A stretch of 64,000 nucleotides of DNA. Source: Streptacidiphilus sp. 4-A2 (GTDB taxonomy: Bacteria; Actinomycetota; Actinomycetes; Streptomycetales; Streptomycetaceae). A program made the position numbers and the translations under genes. Positions 62,151-64,000 of this stretch are shown in pieces (the first letter of the stretch is position 1; each line of letters starts with the position of its first letter). Under the pieces are notes generated by a model. That model worked only from the letters and a program-made list of their open reading frames with translations. It searched no databases and was not told the DNA's origin. The DNA lies in NCBI GenBank assembly GCA_014284505.1, contig JAAFYY010000001.1, forward strand, positions 7,303,845 through 7,367,844. Reading direction: 5' to 3'.

Positions 62151-62573
62151 TCAGTCCCTCACCAGACGGACGGCAGTGCTCTCGACGGCTTCGATGGCCT
62201 GTTCGATGAGAGCGAGCAGCCTTTGGTGTTCGGTGTGCAGGGTTCCGCCTCGGTGGAGGTAGGCGGTCTCCTGGTTGAGGAGGGTGCCGATCCGGTCGAG
62301 GGCGGTGGTCGCGGTCGCCAGGTGCTGGATGCCTGCGTGGAAGTCGGCAACGGCGGCGCGGGGGTCGTCGTGTCCGGCCGCCAGGACGGTAGCCAGTGCG
62401 GTGAAGGTGCCGGGCTGGCAATGGTTGGCCTGCGCGGCGGCGGTGATCGCGGTCCACTCAGCGTCGCTGAAACGCGGATGGGTGCGGTGTTCGCGCTGTG
62501 CGGGTTCGCGCTTGCGGCGGCGCAGCAGCCGGTGGGCGAACCAGTCCTCGTTCGGCACCCCCGGGCCGGACAC
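62151..62573 (-). CDS. MobC-like mobilisation accessory protein
   Basis: 140 residues from ATG 62573. RFSDAEWTAITAAAQANHCQPGTFTALATVLAAGH looks like a ribbon-helix-helix or helix-turn-helix of the MobC/plasmid-mobilisation type; IQHLATATTALDRIGTLLNQETAYLHRGGTLHTEHQRLLALIEQAIEAVE is the long C-terminal helix. Its stop directly abuts the relaxase start, so they form a transfer operon. Confidence 0.78.
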   Translation of the reverse strand: MSGPGVPNEDWFAHRLLRRRKREPAQREHRTHPRFSDAEWTAITAAAQANHCQPGTFTALATVLAAGHDDPRAAVADFHAGIQHLATATTALDRIGTLLNQETAYLHRGGTLHTEHQRLLALIEQAIEAVESTAVRLVRD

Positions 62574-62999
62574 CTCGGCGGCCTCCCGGGCCGCCGTCTC
62601 CGCCCCCTCCGGGGCGGGGAGCGGGGAAGGAGTCCTTACCCGCCTACTTGCTCCCCGTCAGGGGCCTTCCGGTCGGTGGAGTGACCGGGTCGGTCACTGC
62701 GGTCGGTCACTCCGGTCAGGGCGGTCAGTCGGCGGTCACTGGTCATCGTGACGCTCCTGGGGGCTCAAAGGGAAGGGTCGGGAACACCCGTTGCACCCGT
62801 TGCATGCCTGGCCAGGCGTGGTACGGGTGCGTTTGGTGGGACGGGTGCAGCCGTCCCCGGGAGGATGGTGAGCGGGCTGTGGGGATGCACGGTGGGTGTG
62901 GCCGGGACGGGTTCACCCGTCCCGGCCACGGTGTCCGTCCCCGTGTTGAGCTGCGGTGGGGACGGGTGCGACGGGTGCACGCGGATAGGGGGGTGGGCC
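62574..62999. other. Intergenic region with an iteron-like ACGGGTG array
   Basis: Between MobC and the DUF3631 gene there is no supported gene. Eight copies of ACGGGTG in both orientations lie between 62785 and 62977 (62785, 62794, 62823, 62841, 62907, 62914, 62962, 62971); two of them form the palindrome CCGGGACGGGT-TC-ACCCGTCCCGG (62902-62925). This may be an origin of replication or transfer, or a repressor-binding array. Confidence 0.6.
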
Positions 63000-64000
63000 T
63001 CAGCGGCCGAGACGGGGTCCTGTCTCAGGGGCTGGCGGCCGGTAGGGCGTGGCAGCGGGGACGGCCGTCCCTGGGGTGCCTGGGCGGCGCATGGTTCCGA
63101 CGGCGCGGCTGCGACTGATGGCAGCGGACACCTGGGCCGACGTTTCCGGTCCCCGCCCCGATCGAGGCACCTCGGGGGCCGACGCGACTGGTGGCGGAGG
63201 TGCTGGTACGACCGGGGCGCGCTGTTCGACGTGCTCGGGCACCGCCTTGGACCCATCGCGCGTCTCGCTCGCCTCGTCCTTGAGGACGGTGGGGCAGTAG
63301 CGGGTCCAGGCGTCGAGGAACTGGGCGCGGGCGAAGCCCTTGGCCTGCGGTTGTGCGGGGAAGCGGTAGTTGCGCGAGCTGATCTCGAAGTCCCGCAGCA
63401 GCATCTGTAGGTAGCGCGGGGTCAGGCCCGGTTCTGGTAACTGGGCCAGGGGCTCTCCTCGTCCGAGCACAGCAGCAGGATCAGCTGCTTGGTCGGCAGG
63501 ACCTCCGGGTTGCCGACGGCCGCGTAGGCGGCGTGGATGTCGACCAGGAGCTGGAGGGGGTAGTCGTCCAGGCCGGGCCGTTCGGCTTCGCGGGCGGTGA
63601 TGGTGCGGCAGGCGGCGCGGGCGAGGTCCGGCCAGGTGCCGCCTGCCAGGTCGGCGACGATGACCAGGGGTTCCCAGGTGTCGGCGGCGCGGTCCTGTAC
63701 CGGCATGGCGGGGTCCATGGCGGCAGCCTGGTCGGCGACGGTGGCGGCCCAGACGGCGAGGCGTTCGCGCAGCGGTTGCAGGGCGTCGGCGTCGCGGGTG
63801 CGGAAGGGGGCGGCGTACTCCGTTGCGGTGCGGCGGCGCATCCGCACCACCACGGAGCGGTCCATCAGGGTGTCGGGCAGGTCGCCGATGCCGGCCAAGG
63901 CGGCCATGGCGAAGGTCTTGTAGGTCTCGACCTCCATGCTCTTGCCGTTGATGCGCAGGGTGTCGCGCTTGCGCTGATGGCCGCCGTTGAGGATGCCGCG
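63000..64000 (-). CDS. DUF3631 protein, truncated by the window, one frame change
   Basis: The gene begins beyond 64000. Visible: GILNGGHQRKRDTLRINGKSMEVETYKTFAMAALAGIGDLPDTLMDRSVVVRMRRRTATEYAAPFRTRD, then AADTWEPLVIVADLAGGTWPDLARAACRTI and LLVDIHAAYAAVGNPEVLPTKQLILLLCSDEESPW; after a change near 63440 QLPEPGLTPRYLQMLLRDFEISSRNYRF and a Pro-rich tail to the stop at 63000. These are DUF3631 signatures, a domain attached to P-loop/primase-like proteins of mobile elements. It probably helps replicate or maintain the element. Confidence 0.85.
   Translation of the reverse strand, partial: RHPQRRPSAQARHPAHQRQEHGGRDLQDLRHGRLGRHRRPARHPDGPLRGGADAPPHRNGVRRPLPHPRRRRPATAARTPRRLGRHRRRPGCRHGPRHAGTGPRRRHLGTPGHRRRPGRRHLAGPRPRRLPHHHRPRSRTARPGRLPPPAPGRHPRRLRGRRQPGGPADQAADPAAVLGRGEPLAQLPEPGLTPRYLQMLLRDFEISSRNYRFPAQPQAKGFARAQFLDAWTRYCPTVLKDEASETRDGSKAVPEHVEQRAPVVPAPPPPVASAPEVPRSGRGPETSAQVSAAISRSRAVGTMRRPGTPGTAVPAATPYRPPAPETGPRLGR

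Noticed and set aside
62765..63256. Minus-strand Pro/Arg-rich open frame of about 163 codons
   Set aside because: It covers the ACGGGTG repeat array and the 3' end of the DUF3631 gene in another frame; the sequence is low complexity.

Overview
The window is high-G+C actinobacterial DNA with strong G/C third-codon bias. It carries the developmental sigma factor gene bldN, its anti-sigma partner rsbN, rodlins, chaplins and a rex-hemACD-hemB operon. This combination points to Streptomyces or a close relative in the Streptomycetaceae; the species cannot be named from the sequence.

Positions 1-23000 look like conserved core chromosome: the proC 3' end, a HAD phosphatase, a SigE-type sigma factor with a membrane partner, an M23-like protein, an MFS transporter, AcuC, a small DNA-binding protein, a 32-residue bS22-type ribosomal protein, an epimerase and an acyltransferase. 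Then come rsbN and bldN, a SerB-like phosphatase, a glutaredoxin-like gene, and rex-hemA-hemC-hemD-hemB behind a recognisable Rex operator and closed by a strong terminator. Three tandem rodlins (21492-22615) and five chaplins (24379-26536) follow, so regulator and aerial-coat structural genes lie within about 15 kb.

Positions 27000-40100 hold a lipoprotein, a GH18 chitinase with two DasR-like sites, a VOC protein, a membrane protein with a methyltransferase, tandem hydrolases driven by a divergent MerR-type promoter, a HicB-like/DUF4097/ABC exporter operon with an array of TGGTGCC operators, and a stand-alone condensation-domain protein.

From about 40500 to the right edge the DNA is accessory. 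It has a PIN toxin-antitoxin pair, a four-gene secreted-protein operon that includes an ETX/MTX2-like protein, an integrase remnant, a second PIN toxin, a Uma2 nuclease, an IS5-family transposase, and a putative defence island (49109-52509) with two TIR-like proteins, a caspase-like protease, a membrane protein, a polyproline protein and a SLOG-like protein. Next come a four-gene cassette (uncharacterised zinc-ribbon protein, histidine phosphatase, nucleotidyltransferase, kinase) and a plasmid-like segment with an XRE/TPR regulator, DUF4238 protein, relaxase, MobC-like protein, an iteron-like ACGGGTG array and a truncated DUF3631 protein.

Many genes, including essential ones such as hemB, are broken by single-base frame changes, usually in G/C runs. 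The most economical explanation is uncorrected sequencing error. Such genes are annotated here as single loci with the frame changes noted.
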